A DNA stretch of 64,000 nt from an uncultured Acidobacteriia bacterium. GTDB lineage: Bacteria; Acidobacteriota; Terriglobia; Bryobacterales; Bryobacteraceae. Below, piece after piece: positions 53,524-63,766 of the stretch (the stretch's first letter is position 1; the number at the start of each line of letters is the position of its first letter). The notes beneath the pieces are model-generated. The model was not told where the DNA came from, ran no database searches, and saw only the letters and a program-made list of their open reading frames with translations. The position numbers were made by a program, and so were the translations under genes. The stretch spans positions 79,521-143,520 of the forward strand of contig CAIRSA010000336.1 of the NCBI GenBank assembly GCA_903881085.1, in the 5' to 3' direction.

Positions 53524-56406
53524 TCAAAAGTATAGCTTCAGCCCGAGTTGGATCTTTCTGGCGCCGCTGATGTTGACCAGATTACTAAACTGCGCGGAGA
53601 TATTGTTCGCGGTGACAGCAGGGACCGCACCGGGTTGAAGCCCGGAATAGTTCAAGCCGGTGTACAACGTGAATGTATTAAAGTTGGTCGCGAAGACGGC
53701 ATGATTCAATGCGCCGTAGAGTTCGGCACGGAACATAAGCTTGATCTGTTCGTGGATTGGGAATTCTTTCAATATCGCCATGTTGAAGTTCTGGACTTGG
53801 GGCATGCGCAGGTAATCCATTACGCGCGGGGCGTTGCCCTGGCTGAACGCCGCGGGCGCGGAAAAGAACGCCGGGTTGATGTACGGGCACACGCCGGTAA
53901 CAGGGTTGTCGCAGTTGGCCTTCCAGTTCGGAAGAATCGGATTGACTCCCGGGTTGACGTTCGGACGGAGCTGCGCGAATTGGTTGCAGGAGTAGCAATT
54001 CGGGTTGTCGGGCAAGCCGGCCGTCGTGCCGGCAATGACCGAGAACGGAAAGCCGCTGCGCCGCTCAAAATTGCCGCTCAGCTTCCAACGTCCGATAATC
54101 AGATCGATCGGACGCGGCACGCCGTTGAGGAAGTGCTTGCCCCGGCCCAATGGCACATCCCAGTTGAAGTTCATGCGGAAAGTGTGCGGAACGTCGTAGG
54201 TGGAGACAGATTTTTCCAGGCCGTGCGAATTGCTCGGGCTCTGCGGTCCGCCGAAACCCCAACCCTGCAGCGCTGTACTGCAAAACTGCCCCATGCAAGA
54301 TACGTCGTCCATGGCTTTCATCCAGACGTAGTTGACGTTGAATTGTATGCCGCCGGAGAAGCGCTTGGTGAGGTTGGCCTGCAGCGCGTTGTAGCGCGCG
54401 TCATAGCCTTGCGACAGCGGATCGTAGATATCGCCGAAAGTAGAGAGCGGGCGCAAGGCGTTGGTCCGGGTGACATTGATCACCTGGCCGTTTGAGCCAA
54501 GAATGCCCTGCGGATTGGGCACTTGTTGGTTCATATTGAGGCCGGATTGAAACTGCCTGATGTATTCGGGCAGGTTCACGCTGTTGAAGATCGACGCCGG
54601 CCCAAACATGTTCGTGCTCTTGTTGCCGACATAGTTGAGTTCCAGCCCCATCGTGTTGCCAAACTGAAATCCGAGCCCGAAGTTCCACTGCTGGACGTAG
54701 GGAATCTTGACGTTCGGATTCAAATAGAAGAGCTGTGCGACGGTGTTCAAGTTGATGAACTTACCATCCGTGGGAGTTGTGACCGCAACGTTCGGCAGCA
54801 CCAGCGGCGCGAAGTCCATCTGCACCTGGCCGCCATTTGCCGCGCCGTTGTTGGCGAGCGAACCTGGTTGCGGGCTAAGATTCGGAACCGCGCTGCTCAA
54901 CAACCCGTTGGTCGGCACGTGATTGATCGCGTAGGCCGCGCGCATCACGTGCAGCCCGGGGATGAGTTTCGGCAGACGGAAGGCAAAGCCGATGCGGGGC
55001 TCCCAATTGTTATACTTGGTGGGCCAGAGATGGGAGGGCGCGCCCCCGAGGCCGCCTAATTGCACATAGCCCTGCTGCTGCGCGCCGCTCGGCAATTTGA
55101 TCGGTTCGTTGACGAACGGTCCCTGCCAGTGGTGCTTTTCACTGCGTGGAACTTCGACCTGATAGCGGAGGCCTACGTTGATAGTCAAACGCGAAGTCAC
55201 TCTCCAGTCGTCCTGGAGAAACCCCGCGACGTATTTCCAGCGGTACTGATAGGGGATGATCGTCGGTGAGATCAGAATGGAGTTTGGGTAGCCGAGCAAC
55301 ATAGAGGCGAACGTGGAGCCCGTGGTTGCATTCGGGACCCCGAGAACGGCGCCTGTATTTCCGGAGCCGATATTGGTAGCGGTCCAGTTGAACTGCCACG
55401 TTCCACCCAGGTTCGTCAGGTCGGTCAGGTTCTGCTGTGGCGCCTGCCAGTTGGCGCCGATTTTCAGATTGTGTTTGCCTTTGGCCCAGCTAAGCGTGTC
55501 CGACAGTTCCGAGAAGTTGTCGATCTCGTGAGTGCCTATACTGCTGCCGAAAACCTGCACGTTGGGGTCGCCGGGGTTATTGACGAACGGCACACCTTGA
55601 TTGAGGTAGGACGGGAATCCGAATTTCTGAAAGCCGTTGACGCCGAGTTGCTCGTCGGTTTGGGTGCGTGCGTTCCAGGAGCGGTTGAAGCCGTAGCGGA
55701 ACTCATTCACCTTGTTTGTGCCCCAGGTATAAGTGTCGCTGAACGTGGAGTTTGTTCCCGTGTTATGGTCCACAGGCACCCATTCGATATAGCCGCCGAA
55801 GTTGAACCGAATTCCCTTGGTGGGAACTTGCGCGAAACGTGCGGCGATGCGGTGGTTGTTGGTGATGACATGGTCAATGCGAAACAGATAGCGATCATCG
55901 TAATTGTGCACGCTGCGAAAGACCGTGTAATTCTGTCCCAGGCCGTTGAGTGGAATGTTCGGCAGCGGTTGTTCATTGAGCAGCTTCTGGCCGATGGGCG
56001 AAATCAAAGACGCGGGAATGATGTTGCCTGGAAATTGCGGGTAGCCGGTGGAAGGCTGTGAGATCGGCTTGTTGCTCAACGGGTCGAAATGCTGGAAGAT
56101 GAACATCCGCTGATTGGTGAGCGTGTTGTAGACGGAGTTGGAAAAGTCGCCACGGCGTTCGGCCGCGGTGGCCACACGCGCATAGGCCTGCGATTGCGTG
56201 TACTGCCGCAGGGGCTCGTAGTTGGCGAAAAAGAATGTTCGATTGCGGCCATTGTAGAGCCCGGGGATTACTACGGGGCCACCTACATCCACGCCGCCTC
56301 GCCAATACCGGAGCACGCCCTTCTTGTTGTACTTGATCCACGGCGAGGCGTTCAGAATATCGTTCTGCGAGAACGAAAACACCGTGGCAGACCAGCTTTC
56401 GCGCAT
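53524..56406 (-). pseudogene. TonB-dependent receptor lacking its N-terminal third
   Basis: A 960-codon open frame that begins directly in the barrel part of an Oar-like receptor: WSATVFSFSQNDILNASPW, then GGVDVGGPVVIPG and TFFFANYEPLRQ. Barrel motifs run to the end (LGLKLYF). There is no signal peptide, regulatory domain or plug (about 230 residues absent), and the first ATG (56404-56406) lies inside a hairpin. Without export signal it cannot reach the outer membrane, so I call it a truncated gene. The frame is otherwise intact, meaning the loss is recent or the assembly joined two loci. Confidence 0.8.
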
Positions 56407-56435
56407 CGCCCGCCCCTGGTCAGGACGGGCGATGC
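56403..56435. repeat. Perfect 10-base inverted repeat between two receptor genes
   Basis: GCATCGCCCG at 56403-56412 and CGGGCGATGC at 56426-56435 flank a 13-base loop. It lies within 40 bases of the complete receptor's stop (56446) and covers the first ATG of the headless receptor. It may be a terminator of the complete receptor gene, or the scar of a deletion or mobile element. Confidence 0.55.
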
Positions 56436-56445
56436 ACTTGTCCCC

Positions 56446-59400
56446 TTAGAACGTAATACGCGCTCCGAATTGAATGTTGCGCGCCGGCTGAGAACTACTT
56501 ATAGCTCCAAACGTCGAGTTATTAGTAGTTACATCCGGATTATTAAAGTTCGGATGGTTCAGAATGTTGAAGGCATCGGCCTGAACGCGCAGCGCCCAGC
56601 CTTCATGGATTTTGAACACCTTTCGCAACGACAGGTCGTAGTTCTGCCAGCCGGGCCCGGTAATGATGCCCACGCCGGCATTTCCTAACGCCGTAGCGGG
56701 CGGAATCGTGAAGGCCGCCGTATTGAACCACTTGTTGATAGTTCTTATATCGGACGGCAGCGTTGTCTCCCCGCCGATGTATTGCGCGCGGCGCGTGTTG
56801 GGAATGTAGTTGCTGCCAACCGGTGTCAGACGCTGGCCAGTCTGCGTGCGTCCAACGCCGCTCATCTCCCAACCGCCAAATGCCGCGCCAAGAACGCCCT
56901 TGGTCTTCGTCATGAACGGTAACCGGTAGGTGAAGGTGGCTACAAACAGGTGGCGGCGGTCGTAGTTGGTCGGACCGTAGTTGAAGTGGCGATTGTCGAA
57001 CTCAATCGCATCGGTGGTCGAGTTATAGTTGCCAGGGGTGTCTGCCAGGGCGTGCGACCATGTGTAGTTGACGGTGTAAAGCAGATTTCCACGGCGGCGG
57101 GTAAGCCTCGTCTGGAGAGCATTGTAGTTCGAGTTGGAATCACTCTTAAAGAAGCTGATTGTTGTGTAGCCCTTGTACGGCAACAGTGAATTCGTCGCCA
57201 GCCGCTGAGCCGACGGCAAATTCTGATTATTTACGAACTGGTCAAACGACGGCATATTGATGTTCGGCGAACGCAGCAGGTGGTGACCAACGTTACCCGC
57301 ATAGGTAAGTTCCAACAACATCGCCAACGGAAGTTCGCGTTGGATGCCGAAGTTGAAGGTATCGACGACTGGAACCTTCAGATTCGGATCGATCGCCGAG
57401 ATCCCGCCTTGAGGAGCAGCGGCCGGTGCGGAACCGCCGCCAGGGTTCGACAGATTTCCATACTGATATTGCACCTGCGGGGTGAACGGCGGCAACTTGG
57501 TCTGCGAAAACACCAAGTTCCCTTCGGGCCGGTCATGGTAGGTGCCGAATCCGCCTCGAACGCTCAGCTTGCTATCGCGGAAGGGAGCCCAGGCAAAGCT
57601 GAACCGGGGCATGAATAGATTCTGCGTTTCATAGAGTCCGCGTGGGCCGCCAGCCGGAATCCCAAGCAGATTATCGGCGTTGGCGACGCGGCTCTTTTGA
57701 TCGGTAGGAATACCATCGCCCACCGTGATCAAGCCGTTGTAAGGATTTCCGGAGTTCGCCACGATCTGGCCTGCAATTGTCATTTGAACGGCCTTCTTGG
57801 GGTCATAAAGCCACGGCACAAAGTTTGCCATGTTATTGGCCACGGTGTAAGTGGGCACATAGTGGCTGAAACGCATGCCCACTTCTATGCTTAGGTTCCT
57901 CTTCAAGTGCCATGAGTCCTGGACAAATCCCTCATATTGAGAGAAGCGGAACTGCCCGACAGGATCGTTGGCAGCCTCGGTGTAAGTCTGGAAATTTCCA
58001 GGCAGCACATCTGAAAGTGAATAGTTCGTGGTGTTGGGGACGCCGCTGCTGTTGAAGGCGACCAGCCCGTTGTAATACGAGGTCGCGTTCTGATCTTTGC
58101 GATTCCGCACCAGCAGGATTCCAGTCTTGAACGTGTGCTGCCGAACGGTGTACGTCACATTGTCGGAAATGCTGATGTCGGTAGTCGGCGATTTCAAAAA
58201 TACGTGGTCTGCTGAATATACGGTCGCAAAACCGCTCACAGTGAAATCAGGCATGCCTTCCGGATATTCGCCATTGCCGCCAAACAGGCGCGGGAATTTG
58301 AAGCCATACGTATCACGCTTCCACAGATCGCCCTGCATGTAGGTACGCTGCCCGTTCCACGACGAGCTGATACGGGCTTCGTTGATCACGTGCGGATTGA
58401 CAATGTACACATACCCGAACTGCGGACCGTAACCAGGACGGTGGCGCTGCGTGGGGCTGTTTGGCAGCGAGGACGACCCAAAAGTGCCGAAGGGATCGAT
58501 TGTGTTGTAGTTGTCGTGCAGGTAGCGGAAGTAAATACTGTGGTTATCGCTCAACCGGTAGTCCACACGAGCGATATCTTCACGCCAGTTAAAAGGATTA
58601 TACGCCTGATAGGTAGCATTGTTGCCCACCGGCGTGTTGGTGTACAAGCTGGCCATCGTGCTCATTTTGGCGTAGACCGCCATGACCGCCTTGCCATCCA
58701 CTGTCATCATGCTCGCCGGAAAGATCTTGCCAGGCAGCGGCACTTTGGTGCCAGGTGAGTAGATTGTCGTAGTTGTGCGGTCAGAAAAATCGCCCTGCGT
58801 TTCCGCCAGCGTCGGCAGCGTCTGCCGCGAAGGATTGGTGAAGTGGTGAATCGATTTCCATTCTTCGCCGGCCAGGAAGAACAGCTTGCCCTTCTTTAGT
58901 CCCTTGAACGCAATCGGTCCATTCAGACTCCAGCCATAGTCATTAAAGCGAAGAACCGGCTTGATAGGCGCGAAGAAATCTTTCGCGTCCAATGCGTCGT
59001 TGCGTATGGTCTCAAACAGGCTGCCGTGAAACTGGTTGCCGCCGCTCTTGGTCACTACGTTGATGCTGGCGCCTGAGTTGCGTCCGAATTCCGCCGAAAA
59101 GGCCGAAGTTTGAATGCGTACTTGTTGAATGAAATCCACGCCGACGTTATTGATCTGGCTGCCGTTGCTACCGGAGTCAAGATTCGATCCGCCGTCCACC
59201 GCCAGATGATTCGTGTCGGTGCGGTTGCCATTGATCGATTGGTTGGTAACGCTGAGGCTGGTGGTCATCGCCATTTGATCCAACGACATCATGGCCACGC
59301 CGGGCATGAGTGTTACTAACTCCAGATAATTTCTGCCGTTCAACGCGAGATCCGCGACCTGCTCGGAATCAATTGTGTGCGCCAATTCGCCGGATACTGT

Positions 59401-59781
59401 GTTGACGGTTTCGCCAACCACTTCGGTGACAGTGACGCTCTGATTCACGCCGCCGACTTCCAATTTGAAATCCGCAGTGATGCGGCCGCTGTCTGGCAAT
59501 TCATAGCCCTTTTGGATTGCGGGGCGGAAGCCTTCCGCCTTGGATTCCACGTTATAGGTTCCAACCGGAAGGTTGGTAACCACGTAGAAGCCCTTCGGAT
59601 CGGAGGCTGCTTTCCAGATCAACTTTGTGGCCTGGTTGGTGATGGTTATCTGAACATTCGGGATGGACAGGCCGGATGTATCCGTGATGTTTCCAGAGAT
59701 GCGTCCATTCGCGTCCTGAGCAAATAGGGGAATGGAAAGAGAGATTAAAAAAAGGCATGAAGAGGCAACTGAGGCTTTCAT
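56446..59781 (-). CDS. Oar-like TonB-dependent outer-membrane receptor (complete)
   Basis: 1111 residues. Signal peptide (MKASVASSCLFLISLSIPLFAQ), regulatory domain about 26-115 (ISGNITDTSGLSIPNVQITI), plug about 130-260 (LALNGRNYLELVTLMPGV, LAVDGGSN, NSGASINVVTKSGGNQFHGS) and barrel to the C-terminal RITF. An excellent ribosome site AAGGAG lies at 59787-59792 on this strand. First gene of the minus-strand glycan operon, hence probably the importer of the oligosaccharides released by the enzymes encoded downstream. Confidence 0.93.
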   Translation of the reverse strand: MKASVASSCLFLISLSIPLFAQDANGRISGNITDTSGLSIPNVQITITNQATKLIWKAASDPKGFYVVTNLPVGTYNVESKAEGFRPAIQKGYELPDSGRITADFKLEVGGVNQSVTVTEVVGETVNTVSGELAHTIDSEQVADLALNGRNYLELVTLMPGVAMMSLDQMAMTTSLSVTNQSINGNRTDTNHLAVDGGSNLDSGSNGSQINNVGVDFIQQVRIQTSAFSAEFGRNSGASINVVTKSGGNQFHGSLFETIRNDALDAKDFFAPIKPVLRFNDYGWSLNGPIAFKGLKKGKLFFLAGEEWKSIHHFTNPSRQTLPTLAETQGDFSDRTTTTIYSPGTKVPLPGKIFPASMMTVDGKAVMAVYAKMSTMASLYTNTPVGNNATYQAYNPFNWREDIARVDYRLSDNHSIYFRYLHDNYNTIDPFGTFGSSSLPNSPTQRHRPGYGPQFGYVYIVNPHVINEARISSSWNGQRTYMQGDLWKRDTYGFKFPRLFGGNGEYPEGMPDFTVSGFATVYSADHVFLKSPTTDISISDNVTYTVRQHTFKTGILLVRNRKDQNATSYYNGLVAFNSSGVPNTTNYSLSDVLPGNFQTYTEAANDPVGQFRFSQYEGFVQDSWHLKRNLSIEVGMRFSHYVPTYTVANNMANFVPWLYDPKKAVQMTIAGQIVANSGNPYNGLITVGDGIPTDQKSRVANADNLLGIPAGGPRGLYETQNLFMPRFSFAWAPFRDSKLSVRGGFGTYHDRPEGNLVFSQTKLPPFTPQVQYQYGNLSNPGGGSAPAAAPQGGISAIDPNLKVPVVDTFNFGIQRELPLAMLLELTYAGNVGHHLLRSPNINMPSFDQFVNNQNLPSAQRLATNSLLPYKGYTTISFFKSDSNSNYNALQTRLTRRRGNLLYTVNYTWSHALADTPGNYNSTTDAIEFDNRHFNYGPTNYDRRHLFVATFTYRLPFMTKTKGVLGAAFGGWEMSGVGRTQTGQRLTPVGSNYIPNTRRAQYIGGETTLPSDIRTINKWFNTAAFTIPPATALGNAGVGIITGPGWQNYDLSLRKVFKIHEGWALRVQADAFNILNHPNFNNPDVTTNNSTFGAISSSQPARNIQFGARITF

Positions 59782-59877
59782 TGAGACTCCTTAGACAGAT
59801 TAAACTAGACCCTTTCGCGTGTGAGCGCGAACTTTGTAGTATCAGTGTAACGCGTTCAAGTAGTCATGAAAAGGGCT

Positions 59878-60000
59878 TTATTGCCGGTCGGCGCCAAAGC
59901 AATAGAGCGCGTCAGAACCACGCGCAAAGATGCGCCCGCCGGAGAGCGCAGGGGTGGCAAAGAACCCGTCGCCGAGGTCATTCACATGAATAACCTCCCA
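59878..60000 (-). pseudogene. C-terminal scrap of a PQQ-type beta-propeller protein
   Basis: The minus strand encodes EVIHVNDLGDGFFATPALSG, then GRIFARGSDALYCFGADRQ and stop (59878-59880). This is the characteristic last blade of BamB/PQQ-repeat beta-propeller proteins. About 38-40 residues remain and nothing of the remaining blades is found upstream, where the plus strand codes for an unrelated truncated protein from about 60000. Confidence 0.7.
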
Positions 60001-60785
60001 TTGGCGGCAGCGTCGAAGTCGCCGGCAACGCCTATCAACAGAACATCCAGATGGCAGCCGAAGGGCAGCGGGTACGCTCCTTTTTCATTGGCGTGAAGCG
60101 AGACGGCCGAGCGCTGGTTGTGGCCCCGGCGGCAGTGCAAAAAATCCATCGGCTGGAGGATTTGAAAGGGAAGCTGATTGGCGTATCGTCTCCAGGATCT
60201 TCCAATCATCAGTGGGTGAATTACTTGATGGCTGCTCACGGAATCAAACCAACCGACTTCAGCGCCGTGGGAATCGGAATCGGTGCAACCGCGGTCGCGG
60301 CGGTGGAAAGCGGTCGCATCGACGCGGCGGGGCTTTCGGGGGGCGATCATTTCCATCTCCTCAAGAGGCATCCCGATCTGACGATCCTGGTGGATGCCAG
60401 CACTGCTCAAAACATGCAGGAGATTTACGGAGGCGATGTCTACGCCGGCGGAGCCTTGTCGGCAAAGCAGGAATGGCTCGATCGCAATCCCGACACGGCA
60501 CGGCGCCTGGGGCGCGCAATGCAACGCACGCTGCAGTGGATCGCAACACATAAACCAGAGGAGATTCGCGAGAGACTGCCGGAGGGGAATCGGTCGCAGG
60601 ATGCGGCGGTGGACGTGCAGATCATCCGCTGGAGCCTGCCTGCGTTCACAATCGATGGCAGGATGCCCAGCGGGGCACCTGAGGCGATGAAGCGATTTCT
60701 GGATGCGAGCATCGAAAAAGTCCGCGATGCGAAGATCGATTTGGCCTCAACCTGGACTAACGAATTTCTCCCTGACCCCAAATAG
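59994..60785 (+). pseudogene. 5'-truncated ABC-transporter substrate-binding protein (NMT1/SsuA type)
   Basis: The frame is open from 59994 and reads IGGSVEVAGNAYQQNIQMAA, homologous to the middle of the first lobe, before any start codon; ATG 60051 lies inside the conserved part. It continues through IHRLEDLKGKLIGVSSPGSS, VGIGIGATAVAAVESGRIDA and on to a normal C-terminus. About 100 N-terminal residues including the signal peptide are lost, so the 244-residue product of ATG 60051 could not be exported or fold normally. Its end overlaps the convergent peptidase gene by 29 bases. Confidence 0.75.
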
Positions 60786-62208
60786 CCGGAAACTTCTGCA
60801 CGAGCCCGCCTCCAGCCTGAACAATCTTCTCCATATCATCCAGCTCCGAAGCCAGGAAATCGGTGAAGTTCTCCACGCCTGTCTCGGTCACCACGACCAC
60901 ATCTTCGTAGCGGATGTACAGGGTCTCGCCGGGAACCCGCAACTGCGGATCGATCGAAAATACATGTCCCGGCTTCAGCGGACCATCGTTGTATGTCCCG
61001 TCATCGTGAACGGTCAAGCCAACAGGATGCGAGAAGACGCCTCCGCCGCGCTCCACCAGTTCGCGCGCCGCAGCCTCATAGACGGGCTTTGAGAATTTGG
61101 TACGTGCAAACACAGGCTCCATCGCCGTCTTCGCCTCGTCCATAATCTGTTTGGCGGTAACGCCCGGACGGATGCGCTTGATGATGGCGTTGCGATACTC
61201 CAGCACAAACTGCAGCAACTCGCGCTGTTGCGGAGAATACTTCCCGCTGACGGGCCACATGCGCGTAACATCGCTGGTGTAATAGCGGTAATCCGGCGCG
61301 AAATCCATCAGCACCAGCTGGCCGGTATCGAGCTTCGACATGTTGCGGTAGTAGTGTCCGTTCCAGATGTTCGCCGTTCCGGCTGCGGTGATGGATCGAT
61401 AGCCCTCCAACCGCGCGCCGTTGACGAGAAAGACATAGCGCGCCGCAGCGTCGAGTTCATATTCCGTCATGCCGGACTTCGTACTCTTCATCGCTTCCAG
61501 AATTCCCTGCCCCGCGATCTGCGAAGCGCGCCGGATCAAGGCGATCTCACGCGGACTTTTCACGCTACGCAGTTCATCGAGCACCGGAGTCAGGTCGGAC
61601 AGTTTTGCCCGTGGAAAGCGCGTGGCCAGCATGGACGCGAACTGCATCTCACGCGGAATCCGGCCATCCCAGGCATCGTTGAGGATCGCGTTGTTGGCCG
61701 CTTGCAGTTCATAGCGGCTCTGCGCCGGGCCTTCACCGGGCGAGAACAGCGTATAGATGGTGAGGGCCGCCTGAGGCCGGCCGGCGGCGAGGTTCAGCCA
61801 ATTGCCTGTTCGCATGACCTCTGTCTGCTGCACCTCATCGACACCTGTAAGCGCCTTGAGTTGGGCAGCGTCCTCAGCCGATAGGACGCGGCCTTCGTTC
61901 GCTTCCAGACGCGGGTTGCGCGGCGGCGCGAATAGCGTGGCTTTGCGCGAACGCCCATCCAGTAGCAGGTAGGAATGCGGCGTCTCCAACCCGCACAGAT
62001 AGTAAAACTCGTTGGTCTGCCGCGGCATGTTGAAGCCCGGCGTCATGGAGACACCCTGCACCACGGCCACCGCCTGGTTGCCGATCTTGTCGTAGATCTT
62101 CGCCCAGCGCGCCTTGAACTCCGCGGCTGGAAAATCGGATTGATACCACGGCTGGGATTGTGCCTGCAGTGTGAGGGTTGCCAGTGCGGCGATTACAAGA
62201 TGGCGCAT
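60757..62208 (-). CDS. Exported Xaa-Pro aminopeptidase-like M24 metallopeptidase
   Basis: 483 residues from ATG 62208, chosen for its AGGA site and signal peptide (MRHLVIAALATLTLQAQ); ATG 62217 is a possible alternative. N-terminal creatinase-like domain about 20-190 (QTNEFYYLCGLETPHSYLLL), then the pita-bread domain with metal ligands in MDFAPDYRYYTSDVTRMW (two Asp), FSHPVGLTVHD (His), and Glu in the closing YIRYEDVVVVTE. Removes N-terminal residues preceding proline, in the periplasm. Eleven bases follow the M1 peptidase gene, so both act on peptides together. Confidence 0.9.
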   Translation of the reverse strand: MRHLVIAALATLTLQAQSQPWYQSDFPAAEFKARWAKIYDKIGNQAVAVVQGVSMTPGFNMPRQTNEFYYLCGLETPHSYLLLDGRSRKATLFAPPRNPRLEANEGRVLSAEDAAQLKALTGVDEVQQTEVMRTGNWLNLAAGRPQAALTIYTLFSPGEGPAQSRYELQAANNAILNDAWDGRIPREMQFASMLATRFPRAKLSDLTPVLDELRSVKSPREIALIRRASQIAGQGILEAMKSTKSGMTEYELDAAARYVFLVNGARLEGYRSITAAGTANIWNGHYYRNMSKLDTGQLVLMDFAPDYRYYTSDVTRMWPVSGKYSPQQRELLQFVLEYRNAIIKRIRPGVTAKQIMDEAKTAMEPVFARTKFSKPVYEAAARELVERGGGVFSHPVGLTVHDDGTYNDGPLKPGHVFSIDPQLRVPGETLYIRYEDVVVVTETGVENFTDFLASELDDMEKIVQAGGGLVQKFPAIWGQGEIR

Positions 62209-62218
62209 GTTATTCATC

Positions 62219-63766
62219 CTATCGCGGCGTGGACTGGAAACTCGCATCCATCAAAACCTTCATGGCGGGATCGAGCCTGACCTCATCGGGCGCCTTCCCC
62301 GCGGAAAATGTGAAGCTCTGACGGCGATGTGTCAATTCGATCTTCTCCACCCGATCGCCGATCGCAATCTCAAGCGGCAGACGGAAGTCCGACGATTGTT
62401 CCAGCACAACCACCACCATCCTCGAAGCCGCGTCCCAATTCCAGGAGCCCTTCACCGCGGGCGATCCCGCGCGATTCAGCCACTGATCGAAGAACCACCC
62501 AAGCTTCAGGCCGGATGCCTCCTCCATTACCTTTTGGAAGTCCGCCGTCGTGGCGTTCGCGTTCCGATACCGGCCATAGTAGTCGCGAATTCCTTTCCAG
62601 AAGGCCTCGTCGCCCATCATGCTGCGCAACATATGCAGCGTCCAGCCGCCCTTTTGATAGATCAGCGGCTGCAGCACGCGCTTCATGTCCGCGAGATTGT
62701 CGTGCCGCACCTTCCAGTCAGGGTTCTTCTTTTCCATCTCGAAGACCTTCGCCCGGCTATCCTTAAGTCCAGCGGCAAAGGCATCGCGCCCCTGCCAGTG
62801 CTCGATGAACAGCAGCGTGAAGTACGTCGCGAAGCCCTCGCTGAGCCACACGTCGTCCCAATCCGCTTCTGTCACTGCGTTGCCAAACCATTGGTGTGCG
62901 ATCTCGTGTGCGATGAGCCCGGTCCCGGGCCGCTCGAGCACGTTGCTCTCTCCATAGAAGATTGCGCTGGCGTGTTCGGTGCCGCCCTTGAAGCCGGCCG
63001 CCACCACATTGGCGAGCTTCTCGTAACTATAGGGGCCGATATGTTCGCTGAAGAACTCCATCGCCGCGCGGGAAACCGGTTCGAACCACGGCGGTCCGGC
63101 ATCGCGGTCCTGACGGTAGACCCAGGTCTCAAGCGGGACGCCCTTCACTTCTCCGGCATGATGAACGGAAAACTCCGCGATGCCAATGGCATTGAGCCAT
63201 GAGGCGATGGGGACGGATTGCTTCCAGTGGGTCAACCGGAATCCGTTGCCCAGATCGGTCACTTCCTGCAGCAGGCCGTTGGCGATCACCTGATACTGCG
63301 CAGGCGCAGTGACGAGGAACTCGCTGGTCGCTTTGTCGTAAGGATGATCGATCATCGGCAGCCAATGGCGGGCGTTGTTGGGCCAGTTTTCACTGAAGAA
63401 GACGCGGTCTTTGTATTTGTTTTTGATGATGCGAAGTCCGCCCGCGGGCTCTCCTTGGTAGCGGACGGTGAACGTGCGCCGTTCGCCCTTCTTTGAGGGG
63501 GCCGTCGCGATCCGCAGGTGTCCGTCCGAGTGGGTGTAGGTTCCGGGAGATACTCCGGTGACAGTCATGCCTGTCAGATCGAAGACGACTTCGCCGATGT
63601 TGTCTTCCAGGAAGCGGACGTCAATTGCGGCCTCGCCTTGCAGTTCATTGGAGGCGTCAGTGAACGAGAGCCTGAACGTGTAGTGAAGCACATCCACGCC
63701 TGCTTGCCGCGGATAGGTGTCCGCCAACATTGTCGCGACCGCCAGGAAGGCAAAGAGAATTCGCAT
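62219..63766 (-). CDS. Secreted M1-family aminopeptidase
   Basis: 515 residues with signal peptide MRILFAFLAVATMLA. N-terminal saddle domain about 20-215, then thermolysin-like catalytic domain with HEIAHQWFGN (His287, Glu288, His291) and WLSEGFATY (Glu310). The substrate-recognition GxMEN loop is here GGTEHAS (Glu264), keeping the glutamate but with unusual neighbours. It lacks the large helical C-terminal domain of PepN, as short bacterial members do. Zinc-dependent removal of N-terminal residues from peptides outside the cytoplasm. Confidence 0.92.
   Translation of the reverse strand: MRILFAFLAVATMLADTYPRQAGVDVLHYTFRLSFTDASNELQGEAAIDVRFLEDNIGEVVFDLTGMTVTGVSPGTYTHSDGHLRIATAPSKKGERRTFTVRYQGEPAGGLRIIKNKYKDRVFFSENWPNNARHWLPMIDHPYDKATSEFLVTAPAQYQVIANGLLQEVTDLGNGFRLTHWKQSVPIASWLNAIGIAEFSVHHAGEVKGVPLETWVYRQDRDAGPPWFEPVSRAAMEFFSEHIGPYSYEKLANVVAAGFKGGTEHASAIFYGESNVLERPGTGLIAHEIAHQWFGNAVTEADWDDVWLSEGFATYFTLLFIEHWQGRDAFAAGLKDSRAKVFEMEKKNPDWKVRHDNLADMKRVLQPLIYQKGGWTLHMLRSMMGDEAFWKGIRDYYGRYRNANATTADFQKVMEEASGLKLGWFFDQWLNRAGSPAVKGSWNWDAASRMVVVVLEQSSDFRLPLEIAIGDRVEKIELTHRRQSFTFSAGKAPDEVRLDPAMKVLMDASFQSTPR

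Noticed and set aside
59982..60551. 189-codon minus-strand frame opposite the NMT1-type remnant
   Set aside because: The plus strand has clear protein homology throughout; this frame shows none.
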